Positions 1 to 5,395 of a stretch of 6,109 bases of DNA are shown piece after piece. Numbering within the stretch: position 1 is the stretch's first letter; the number at the start of each line of letters is the position of its first letter. Origin of the DNA: Methanothrix sp. (GTDB lineage: Archaea > Halobacteriota > Methanosarcinia > Methanotrichales > Methanotrichaceae); contig JAAZNX010000016.1 in NCBI GenBank assembly GCA_012798025.1, positions 1-6,109 of the forward strand, in the 5' to 3' direction. Under the pieces are notes generated by a model. It saw nothing but the letters and a program-made list of their open reading frames with translations. It ran no database searches and was not told the DNA's origin. The position numbers and the translations under genes were made by a program.

Positions 1-1
1 C

Positions 2-526
2 AGGGATGTGGAGGCCTACTACGGAGACACCAGAGACGCAGATCACGTCGAGGTGAGAGACCTTGCCGATGAGGTCAGGCGCGTCGTTCGAACAAAGCTG
101 CTCAATCCCAAGTGGATAGAGGGCATGAAGCGGCACGGCTACAAGGGCGCAGGCGACATCTCCAAGCGCGTTGGCCGGGTCTATGGCTGGGAGGCGACGA
201 CCCAGGAGGTGGACGACTGGATCTTCGACGATATCGCCAAGACCTTCATCATGGATGAGGAGAACCGCAAGTTCTTCGAGGAGAACAACCCTTGGGCGAT
301 GGAGGAGATGGGCAGGAGGCTCCTGGAAGCGGAGCAGAGGGGACTGTGGAAGGCCGACCCAGAGGTTCTGGATGCACTGAAGTCACTTTACCTGGAGATA
401 GAGGGCTGGATGGAAGAGAGGATGGGCGACGTGGAGGGCGAGTTTCAGGGAGGAGCAATAGACGTCATCAACGCAGACGAGGTCAAGGCCTGGAAGGAGA
501 AGATGGCCAAGGTCCTCAAGACATGA
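2..526 (+). CDS. cobN: CobN/BchH-type chelatase large subunit, C-terminal part (5' truncated)
   Basis: This frame is open from the window edge to the TGA at 524-526, giving 174 residues of the C-terminal end of a protein that is usually about 1,200-1,300 residues. The segment matches the conserved end of the CobN / magnesium-chelatase H family: LLNPKWIEGMKRHGYKGAG (about residues 34-52), GWEATT and DDWIFDDIA (about 62-79), then ENNPWAMEEMGRRLLEAEQRGLW (about 95-117) and an acidic helical tail. Family members insert Co2+ (CobN, with CobS/CobT) or Mg2+ (BchH/ChlH, with ChlI/ChlD) into a tetrapyrrole in an ATP-dependent cytosolic complex. Methanogens carry several CobN-like paralogues and not all have a proven metal, so cobalamin synthesis is the default guess rather than shown. 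A GTG at position 8 is in frame but internal to the conserved domain, so it is not the start. The partner ATPase subunits are not in the window. Confidence 0.9.
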   Translation, partial: RDVEAYYGDTRDADHVEVRDLADEVRRVVRTKLLNPKWIEGMKRHGYKGAGDISKRVGRVYGWEATTQEVDDWIFDDIAKTFIMDEENRKFFEENNPWAMEEMGRRLLEAEQRGLWKADPEVLDALKSLYLEIEGWMEERMGDVEGEFQGGAIDVINADEVKAWKEKMAKVLKT

Positions 527-678
527 ATCGTATGACTCTAATGGTGATGCTGTGGGCGGATAGTGTATCTGCAGTCCTCTGGTTAGAGCATACCATACAT
601 GTCTTCGTTGGTCATGGCTGGCTTTCTGGCGCTTTTTTTAGGTGGGCGCTACAGGCTTTGAAAAGAAAGGATGCATAA
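523..678 (+). CDS. Doubtful 51-aa small ORF overlapping the cobN stop
   Basis: An ATG at 523 overlaps the cobN TGA as ATGA, a common arrangement for translational coupling, and AAGGT at 510-514 lies 8 bases upstream as a weak ribosome binding site. The frame ends at TAA 676-678 and would give a 51-residue, partly hydrophobic peptide (VMLWADSVSAVLWL near residues 8-21; basic C-terminus ALKRKDA). I recognise no family. Against it: the same frame is also open far upstream inside cobN, so its openness is not informative; it contains a T7 tract that may be a terminator; and the base composition is closer to non-coding DNA than to cobN. It is listed as a candidate only. Confidence 0.2.
   Translation: MNRMTLMVMLWADSVSAVLWLEHTIHVFVGHGWLSGAFFRWALQALKRKDA
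633..639 (+). terminator. T7 tract, possible archaeal terminator for cobN
   Basis: Seven consecutive T residues occur 106 bases after the cobN stop, on the coding strand. Archaeal RNA polymerase can terminate at U-tracts without a strong hairpin, and I see no convincing stem just before it. If the small frame at 523-678 is translated, this tract lies inside it and the terminator call weakens. Confidence 0.35.
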
Positions 679-757
679 TGAGGATCAGATGTGACTACCC
701 CTTGCCAATTGAATTTTGGGGATTAGACCTAAAGTTCGTCCTAAACCCTTAGTAAGC

Positions 758-793
758 TCTATTAACCATCAACCTCTATTTTATTTCCGGGTG
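758..793 (+). promoter_or_regulatory. Candidate TATA box and ribosome binding site for the DUF1614 gene
   Basis: TCTATTAA at 758-765 is a TATA-like box; a start site about 26 bases beyond its centre would fall near 788 and leave a leader of about 13 bases. That leader contains GGGTG at 789-793, an archaeal-type Shine-Dalgarno sequence, 7 bases before the TTG at 801. A second T/A-rich stretch at 776-787 is too close to the start codon to serve the TTG start. The ribosome binding site is the stronger half of this call; the promoter is weak. Confidence 0.4.
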
Positions 794-800
794 CTCAAGG

Positions 801-1562
801 TTGCTCGATTTCCTGTTCCTGCCCTTTGCTCTCGTGATCTTGCTGCTTTTATTAGCCGTTACCATCATCTTCATCTATCTCTTTTTACGCCTCTCGGAGG
901 CGGCCTTTGAGATGGTGGGCATCGACCACTGGCACGCCTCGCTGGCCGTCTTTGGCTCAGTTATTGGCAGTCTGGTGGACATTCCCTTAACCAGCGGCTC
1001 AGTATCTGCCTATCCTGCGTGGTACTCGATATTTCTCGGCCTGTACCCCGGAAATATTCCGACAGTTTTCCATCCCGTTTACCTCGCAGTCAATCTGGGT
1101 GGTTGCATCATTCCTCTGGTCATCTCCACCCATCTCCTGCTGCGCGGCCAGGCCTCATTTGGCAAGGCGATGATGGGCGTTGGGGCGGTTGCAGCAGTAA
1201 CATATTATGCAGCCGAGGCAGTTCCAGGCGAGGGCATACTGCTTCCTTTCTGGCTGTCTCCACTTCTTGCCGCGATTTGCGGCCTGGTCCTGGCTGGAGG
1301 CTACCGCCGGGCTCCGCCGCTGGCTTACATCAGCGGTACAATTGGTACATTGCTGGGAGCAGATCTCATGAGCTTGATCACGCCAGGTGTTCTGCCTGCA
1401 CTATCGCCTATCGCTCTTCACCAGACAAAACCTCTAGTGCTCTCTATCGGAGGGGCGGGAGTGTTCGATGGCATATTCCTGACGGGCATCATTGCAGTGC
1501 TCCTTGCAGCAGGCATTGTCTGCCTACTGCGGGGCTCCTGCGAGGGTGCGCAGACGCAATAG
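801..1562 (+). CDS. DUF1614 family multi-spanning membrane protein
   Basis: The 253-residue product is almost entirely hydrophobic, with about seven predicted membrane helices, beginning with a very hydrophobic segment at residues 3-30. It matches DUF1614 by its pattern: VDIPL at 59-63, HPVYLAVNLGGCIIPLVIS at 91-109, a VPGEGI turn at 141-146 before a Pro-containing helix, GTIGTLLGADLMSL at 179-192, and the Gly/Asp-rich signature SIGGAGVFDGIFLTGIIAVL at 215-234 near the C-terminus. The family occurs in archaea and bacteria and has no established function; a channel or transporter-like role is only a guess from topology. The start is TTG, supported by GGGTG at 789-793; an in-frame stop at 753-755 rules out a much longer form. 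It ends 19 bp from the convergent BofA-like gene and may be transcribed alone. Confidence 0.85.
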   Translation: MLDFLFLPFALVILLLLLAVTIIFIYLFLRLSEAAFEMVGIDHWHASLAVFGSVIGSLVDIPLTSGSVSAYPAWYSIFLGLYPGNIPTVFHPVYLAVNLGGCIIPLVISTHLLLRGQASFGKAMMGVGAVAAVTYYAAEAVPGEGILLPFWLSPLLAAICGLVLAGGYRRAPPLAYISGTIGTLLGADLMSLITPGVLPALSPIALHQTKPLVLSIGGAGVFDGIFLTGIIAVLLAAGIVCLLRGSCEGAQTQ

Positions 1563-1581
1563 CCTCCGCCATATGAGACAG

Positions 1582-1824
1582 TCAAATTCCAAATCCAAGA
1601 AAATGGAGCAATATCACCAAAAAAGCGCCCAGAATTCCCCCGATGCCGCAGATCAACACGACCAGCCAGCTATAGCCAATGCCAAGCCCAACCACAGCAT
1701 TAGCCAAAAAAAGAATCACCAGCCCCACTATCGCGTTTATGATGAAATTCTTTATGGATCTCAAGATCAAGAATGCACCGAATACTATTACTATTATTAA
1801 TAATGCAAGCCCCGCCTCGATCAT
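1582..1824 (-). CDS. BofA-family small integral membrane protein
   Basis: The product has 80 residues and three hydrophobic segments: about 5-21, then after the basic RSIKNF linker about 28-47, and 53-77. The order of a first helix, a short basic loop, NAIVGLVILFLANAVVGLGIG, and a Gly-rich final helix with GIGGILGAFLVILLH matches the BofA family (pro-sigma-K processing inhibitor). In Bacillus BofA holds the intramembrane protease SpoIVFB in check during sporulation. Archaea have neither sporulation nor sigma-K, so only membership of the family carries over; regulating a membrane protease is an untested possibility. ATG at 1824 is used; there is no Shine-Dalgarno sequence before it, and a TATA-like box about 29 bases upstream points to a leaderless or nearly leaderless transcript. 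The gene follows the SSF-DUF835 gene on the same strand after 68 bp, but the promoter suggests independent expression. Confidence 0.8.
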   Translation of the reverse strand: MIEAGLALLIIVIVFGAFLILRSIKNFIINAIVGLVILFLANAVVGLGIGYSWLVVLICGIGGILGAFLVILLHFLGFGI

Positions 1825-1848
1825 GGCTTTTAATCAGTGCACACTAAC

Positions 1849-1857
1849 TATTAAAAA
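1849..1857 (-). promoter_or_regulatory. TATA-like box for the BofA-like gene, with T5 tract
   Basis: On the minus strand this reads TTTTTAATA, centred about 29 bases before the ATG at 1824, so transcription would begin at or next to the start codon. That agrees with the lack of a ribosome binding site. The T5 run at its upstream end lies 36-40 bases beyond the stop of the large SSF-DUF835 gene and could also act as a weak terminator for it. Confidence 0.45.
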
Positions 1858-1892
1858 GTCTCTCTTTTGTCTCTTTCTCCTGCAAGCGCATT

Positions 1893-4800
1893 TCAGATCC
1901 TGAGCGGTTCCAGCTCGCTTGCCAGACGATGCAGTTCTTTGGTATCCAGGGAGAGTGGATCGATGTGCACCAGCATTATGGCGCTCTTCAGGGCGATCTC
2001 ATCCCTCTGAGACTGAACGAACCTCAGCACAGTCTCATAGTTGCTCTGGGTGATGAGATACCCCAAGCCTTCCAGAAGTACGAGAGGATAGTTGGCCTTA
2101 TCCAAAAAGTCGGAGATTATACCGCTCATGCGCGGGAAGTTCGTCGGGTCTACAGTCCTGTATCCTGGCTCGCTCTTTTGCGTCAGCCAGACGACTGTTT
2201 TCATGGGCACGTTGTACCTCTCTTCCAGTGTCTCGGGATTGTACCTGCTTATGCATAAGCCCTCCATGCCGTGGCTCACCAGCTCGCTGAAGAGCTCCAG
2301 GCTCTTTTGCGGCTTTTCTTCCTCAATGACGTAAGTGGTTCCTGGAAGGAGGGCAACCTCGTATGGGCTTCTACCATAGCTTCTCATGAGCTCAGACAGA
2401 GCCTCTGTGAGATCGAAGGCTGGGTCATGCTTCTTGATGATCCTGGCCAACTTTCTCACTGCCGTAAAAAACCCGTGTCTGTCCAGAGCCAGTTTAGAGT
2501 CGATCTGCAGTCCCAAATTGGGATGCACCGCATCCCTCATATCCGCATCACAGGCTGCAGCAGATCCATTATCATATTTACGCTCAGCTCTTTCAAAGAA
2601 GCTCCGCGATGATATCAGCTCATTGGCTTCCCGAACAACCTCACTTCTCTTCTCGATGCTGAGACGAGATAGCATGGCCTCAGAAAAGACCCTGAATAGA
2701 TAGGCCGATAGAGGTCCGACATTGAATAGCAGCTCTTTTACCTCGTTTATGCTATCTGGTAGTCTGATATGGATATACTCAGGCCTCTCCACAAGGATCA
2801 AGCGGGTCTTTCTGCCCAACAACTCCATCTGATAGACGAAGTCCAGCAATTCCCTCTCAGGAACTATTCCCTCATTCTCCTCTACCAGTTGCTCTATGCT
2901 GTCTATCAATACTATGCTGTTTTTACTGGTCTGCACAAACGACTTTATTGTCATGAACAGAAGCGGCAAATTTCGTGGAGAGATATAACGATCGCTGCCC
3001 TTCTCGTCGCTCAACTTGATGATGGGCGTCTCTTTGAAGCCCCATAGTCTTCGCACTTCATCGGGGTTATGGTGTGTGATGCACAGCCCTTCCACTCCAT
3101 GCAACACCAGATCGGTGAAGACCTCGTAGGCCTTCTCGGGCACAACATAGATCCTTCCCATCTCCAAATCATAGGTTGGCAGCGTTGCCTTTGCCTCTTC
3201 CATCACAGGCTTCACAGGTACTTGATCCTCTACGATCATCCTAGTGGCGGAAGGGCCCACAGAGCCTGTGAGCGTCTTTTCGAAATTCCTCCAAAGCTCG
3301 AGGAGCTGTCTGGCTTCTATTTTGTCTCTGGTAGTGCCAAGGCGCGAGAGGTCGGCATCGACCTGTTGCCTTGCCCTCAAATCGCCAACATAGCGCGCTA
3401 AAGTGGCCTCCAGCTCATCCACAGTTCCCATTCGAATTATTCCTTTTTCGACCCTCGGAACTTCGGCCTTTTCTTGAAAAACGTCCACGAAACTGTTTGT
3501 AATGGCATCCTCTTCCGGACTTGGCTTGGACATCAACGACACAATGGTGTAGAGGCTGCAGTTGACAAGCAAGGTCCAGAATACAGAGTTGGTCCAGATA
3601 TCCAGATCGAGGCCCAACAGATTTGTGGGCTTGAGGAGGGATATGCCAAATGGCCCCCTCTGGACCAGATCTTCAAGCATGCCGCCACTTGCCACGGTGG
3701 GAATCAAGGCCGTGTATGTCCAGAACAGAAAACCCGATGCCAATCCTGCCATTGCCCCTTCCCGGCTGCCTTTCTTCCAATAAAGGCCTCCCAGAGCCGC
3801 TGGTGCAAGCTGGCTGGCAGCCAGAAATGAAACGATTCCAATATCAGCCAGTATCTGATAAGCCACGGCGCGCGAGTAGAGGTAACCCAGCAGCACCACG
3901 AGAAGGATGTTCAAGCGCCTCGTATTCAGAAGCGTCTTCGCCAGGTTCCTGCTATCTTTTATGCGGTTCAACAGATAGGGCATCTCCAGGTCGTTGAGCA
4001 GCATAGTGCCTACAGCCACTGATTCAACTAGTATCATGGCAGTGGCGGCAGACGTTCCGCCGATGAAGACGAATAGCGCAAGCCAATCCAAGCCCTGGTT
4101 ATATGGTATGCTTATTATGAAGGCATCCTCAAGCCCTGGAGTTTTTAGGAGCAATCCGCTCCAGGCGATGGCAGGGACGAAGAGGTTGATCAACAAGAGA
4201 TAAAGCGGAAAGAGCCACATCGCCTTTTTGAGATGCTTCTCTTCGGAGTTCTCCACCACCATAACGTGAAACTGTCTGGGCAAAAATAGGATGGCAAAGA
4301 ATGAGATCAGCGTCAAGGAGAACCAGGTCTGGTAATCCACGTCCAGAAGGTCTGCGTAAGACTGGCTTACCAATGCCATCTGACTCATCTCATCCATTAT
4401 GTTTCCGTATCCTGCAAAAATGCCATAGGTGACGTAGATGCCAACGGCCAAAAACGCCACAATCTTCACCAAAGATTCGAAAGCTACAACAGCGACCAGT
4501 CCCTCATGGCGCTCCATGGGATCGAGATGGCGTGCGCCAAATATTGCCGCAAACGCTCCCAAGAGCAGGGCCACCACCAGCTTGCTCTCAACCTGGTATC
4601 CAAGGAATCTGTGCGGTCCGCTCAGGATTTCTAGCGATGTGGAGATGGCTATGAGCTGCAGTGCAACGTAAGGCGTGACCATGATCAAACAGAGAACGGC
4701 AACTACAGCTCCAATTGCATAGCTTCTTCCGTAGCGGAAGCTTATGAAGTCGCTGACAGATGTTAGACGGTACTCCTTCGAGACCCTTATCATCTTACGA

Positions 4801-5060
4801 ATAACGATCCAGCCCAATGTCATGGCCAGCACCGGCCCAAGGTAAATGGGCAGAAATTCAAGCCCCGTAGATGCCGCCCTTCCTATGGAGCCATAAAATG
4901 TCCAGGCGGAGACGTAAACGCATAATGAGAGGGCGTACACATAGGGGTTAGTTACAATGCTTTTGCCCAGCCGTTTTTGGCGGTCGGCAAACTGAGCTAT
5001 GCCAAAGAGCAAAAACAAGTAGATCACCATGATGATCAGGGCGACATTGGGTCCTATCAA
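1893..5060 (-). CDS. SSF (CbrA-type symporter)-STAC-DUF835-DUF835 membrane protein
   Basis: The product has 1,055 residues counted from the TTG at 5060. Residues about 5-512 form a sodium:solute-symporter domain with roughly 13 membrane helices; the segments YALSLCVYVSAWTFYGSIGR (42-61), LEFLPIYLGPVLA (67-79) and FIGGTSAATAMILVESVAVG (332-351) are typical of the transporter half of CbrA-like sensor kinases. Residues about 537-617 resemble the STAC linker, ending in a GSVGPSATRMIVE motif (599-611). Instead of PAS and histidine-kinase domains there are two DUF835 domains, about 635-767 and 908-1047, each with the HGxEGLCI...NP motif (starting at 654 and 930). No H-box or kinase ATP-binding motifs are visible. 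Likely role: membrane sensor or regulated transporter with cytosolic DUF835 modules; ligand unknown. Start choice: GGAGGTG at 5073-5067 sits 6 bases before TTG 5060, whose TTGA overlaps the stop of the upstream small gene. A GTG at 5069 (1,058 residues) is in frame but is itself part of that ribosome binding site. Confidence 0.88.
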   Translation of the reverse strand: MIGPNVALIIMVIYLFLLFGIAQFADRQKRLGKSIVTNPYVYALSLCVYVSAWTFYGSIGRAASTGLEFLPIYLGPVLAMTLGWIVIRKMIRVSKEYRLTSVSDFISFRYGRSYAIGAVVAVLCLIMVTPYVALQLIAISTSLEILSGPHRFLGYQVESKLVVALLLGAFAAIFGARHLDPMERHEGLVAVVAFESLVKIVAFLAVGIYVTYGIFAGYGNIMDEMSQMALVSQSYADLLDVDYQTWFSLTLISFFAILFLPRQFHVMVVENSEEKHLKKAMWLFPLYLLLINLFVPAIAWSGLLLKTPGLEDAFIISIPYNQGLDWLALFVFIGGTSAATAMILVESVAVGTMLLNDLEMPYLLNRIKDSRNLAKTLLNTRRLNILLVVLLGYLYSRAVAYQILADIGIVSFLAASQLAPAALGGLYWKKGSREGAMAGLASGFLFWTYTALIPTVASGGMLEDLVQRGPFGISLLKPTNLLGLDLDIWTNSVFWTLLVNCSLYTIVSLMSKPSPEEDAITNSFVDVFQEKAEVPRVEKGIIRMGTVDELEATLARYVGDLRARQQVDADLSRLGTTRDKIEARQLLELWRNFEKTLTGSVGPSATRMIVEDQVPVKPVMEEAKATLPTYDLEMGRIYVVPEKAYEVFTDLVLHGVEGLCITHHNPDEVRRLWGFKETPIIKLSDEKGSDRYISPRNLPLLFMTIKSFVQTSKNSIVLIDSIEQLVEENEGIVPERELLDFVYQMELLGRKTRLILVERPEYIHIRLPDSINEVKELLFNVGPLSAYLFRVFSEAMLSRLSIEKRSEVVREANELISSRSFFERAERKYDNGSAAACDADMRDAVHPNLGLQIDSKLALDRHGFFTAVRKLARIIKKHDPAFDLTEALSELMRSYGRSPYEVALLPGTTYVIEEEKPQKSLELFSELVSHGMEGLCISRYNPETLEERYNVPMKTVVWLTQKSEPGYRTVDPTNFPRMSGIISDFLDKANYPLVLLEGLGYLITQSNYETVLRFVQSQRDEIALKSAIMLVHIDPLSLDTKELHRLASELEPLRI

Positions 5061-5266
5061 CCGGAACACCTCCGGTCAAAGAGATACAGCATCACAGTTA
5101 CCATCAGCCAGATGAAGGCAACGTATAACAATACGACAGGCATACCCCTAAAAATGGACCTTCCAGCCATTGCGAGCATGGGCCAGTTGAGCAGCGTCCA
5201 CCCTAAAAGGAATAGAAATACCCAGAATTCATCCTGTCCGAGGAGGTCCTTTAGGGAGAGTGCCAT
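5057..5266 (-). CDS. Small two-helix membrane protein coupled to the SSF-DUF835 gene
   Basis: The product has 69 residues with two membrane helices, about 13-33 (with the motif LLGWTLLNWPML) and 43-63, joined by a short basic loop (GRSIFRG) and followed by DRRCSG. I do not recognise a named family. Its TGA (5059-5057) overlaps the TTG of the following gene as TTGA, which suggests translational coupling and a matched amount of both proteins. Small membrane proteins encoded directly beside SSF-family proteins are known, so an accessory subunit or assembly partner for the large protein is a reasonable inference. ATG at 5266 is chosen; an in-frame TTG at 5281 would add five residues (MGFVA) but lies almost against the TATA-like sequence and has no ribosome binding site. 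Confidence 0.75.
   Translation of the reverse strand: MALSLKDLLGQDEFWVFLFLLGWTLLNWPMLAMAGRSIFRGMPVVLLYVAFIWLMVTVMLYLFDRRCSG
5067..5073 (-). promoter_or_regulatory. Strong ribosome binding site deciding the SSF-DUF835 start
   Basis: The minus strand reads GGAGGTG here, a near-perfect archaeal Shine-Dalgarno sequence located inside the last codons of the small upstream gene. Six bases separate it from TTG at 5060. The first possible start, GTG 5069, is embedded in the motif and could not use it, so the TTG is preferred. Confidence 0.75.
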
Positions 5267-5283
5267 GGCTACAAAACCCAAAG

Positions 5284-5292
5284 ATTATATTT
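5284..5292 (-). promoter_or_regulatory. TATA-like box for the small membrane protein / SSF-DUF835 operon
   Basis: The minus strand reads AAATATAAT, centred about 22 bases before ATG 5266, consistent with a leaderless or nearly leaderless transcript and with the absence of a Shine-Dalgarno sequence. The spacing is a few bases shorter than ideal. A second candidate, AAATACAAT at 5313-5305, would start transcription near 5282 and give a leader of about 15 bases. Confidence 0.45.
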
Positions 5293-5355
5293 ACTCCAAA
5301 TCTTATTGTATTTGTCTTTATTCATAAGCTCTCTAGTTTTCAAAGATCAGACTGC

Positions 5356-5363
5356 TTTTATAT
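5356..5363 (+). promoter_or_regulatory. TATA-like box for aspS
   Basis: TTTTATAT is centred about 36 bases before the TTG start of aspS. A start site about 26 bases downstream would fall near 5386 and give a leader of about 10 bases. GCGTGAG at 5384-5390, 5 bases before the TTG, is a partial match to an archaeal ribosome binding site. With the minus-strand box at 5284-5292 this makes 5267-5395 a divergent promoter region. Confidence 0.5.
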
Positions 5364-5395
5364 CAGGAATTCATTCTCGGTTGGCGTGAGATGAC

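Noticed and set aside
171..678. Additional long open frames on both strands overlapping the cobN end (for example 171-380 +, 249-458 -, and the upstream part of 292-678 +).
   Set aside because: They overlap the clearly conserved CobN C-terminus in other frames and give Arg/Pro/Gly/Ser-rich, family-less translations, as expected from GC-rich shadows.
702..721. Short inverted repeat CCAA...TTGG within the non-coding stretch after cobN.
   Set aside because: The stem is only four bases and is not followed by a T-tract, so it is not a credible terminator or operator.
1019..1576. 185-codon open frame on the plus strand.
   Set aside because: It lies wholly over the DUF1614 gene in another frame, has a low-complexity Ser/Arg/Gly-rich translation, and has no ribosome binding site.
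1784..1804. ACTATTACTATTATTAATAA-like simple repeat.
   Set aside because: It is explained by hydrophobic Ile/Val/Leu codons (LIIVIV) of the first helix of the BofA-like protein on the minus strand; it is not a tandem repeat array or binding site with support.
1492..1903. Plus-strand open frames at 1492-1800 and 1679-1903.
   Set aside because: They are antisense to the BofA-like gene, whose minus-strand translation has the family pattern; the plus-strand products are Gln/Asn/Lys/Tyr-rich with no recognisable domain.
1929..5327. Many plus-strand open frames opposite the SSF-DUF835 and small membrane protein genes.
   Set aside because: All are antisense to a continuous minus-strand coding region with recognisable domains throughout; none shows a family motif.
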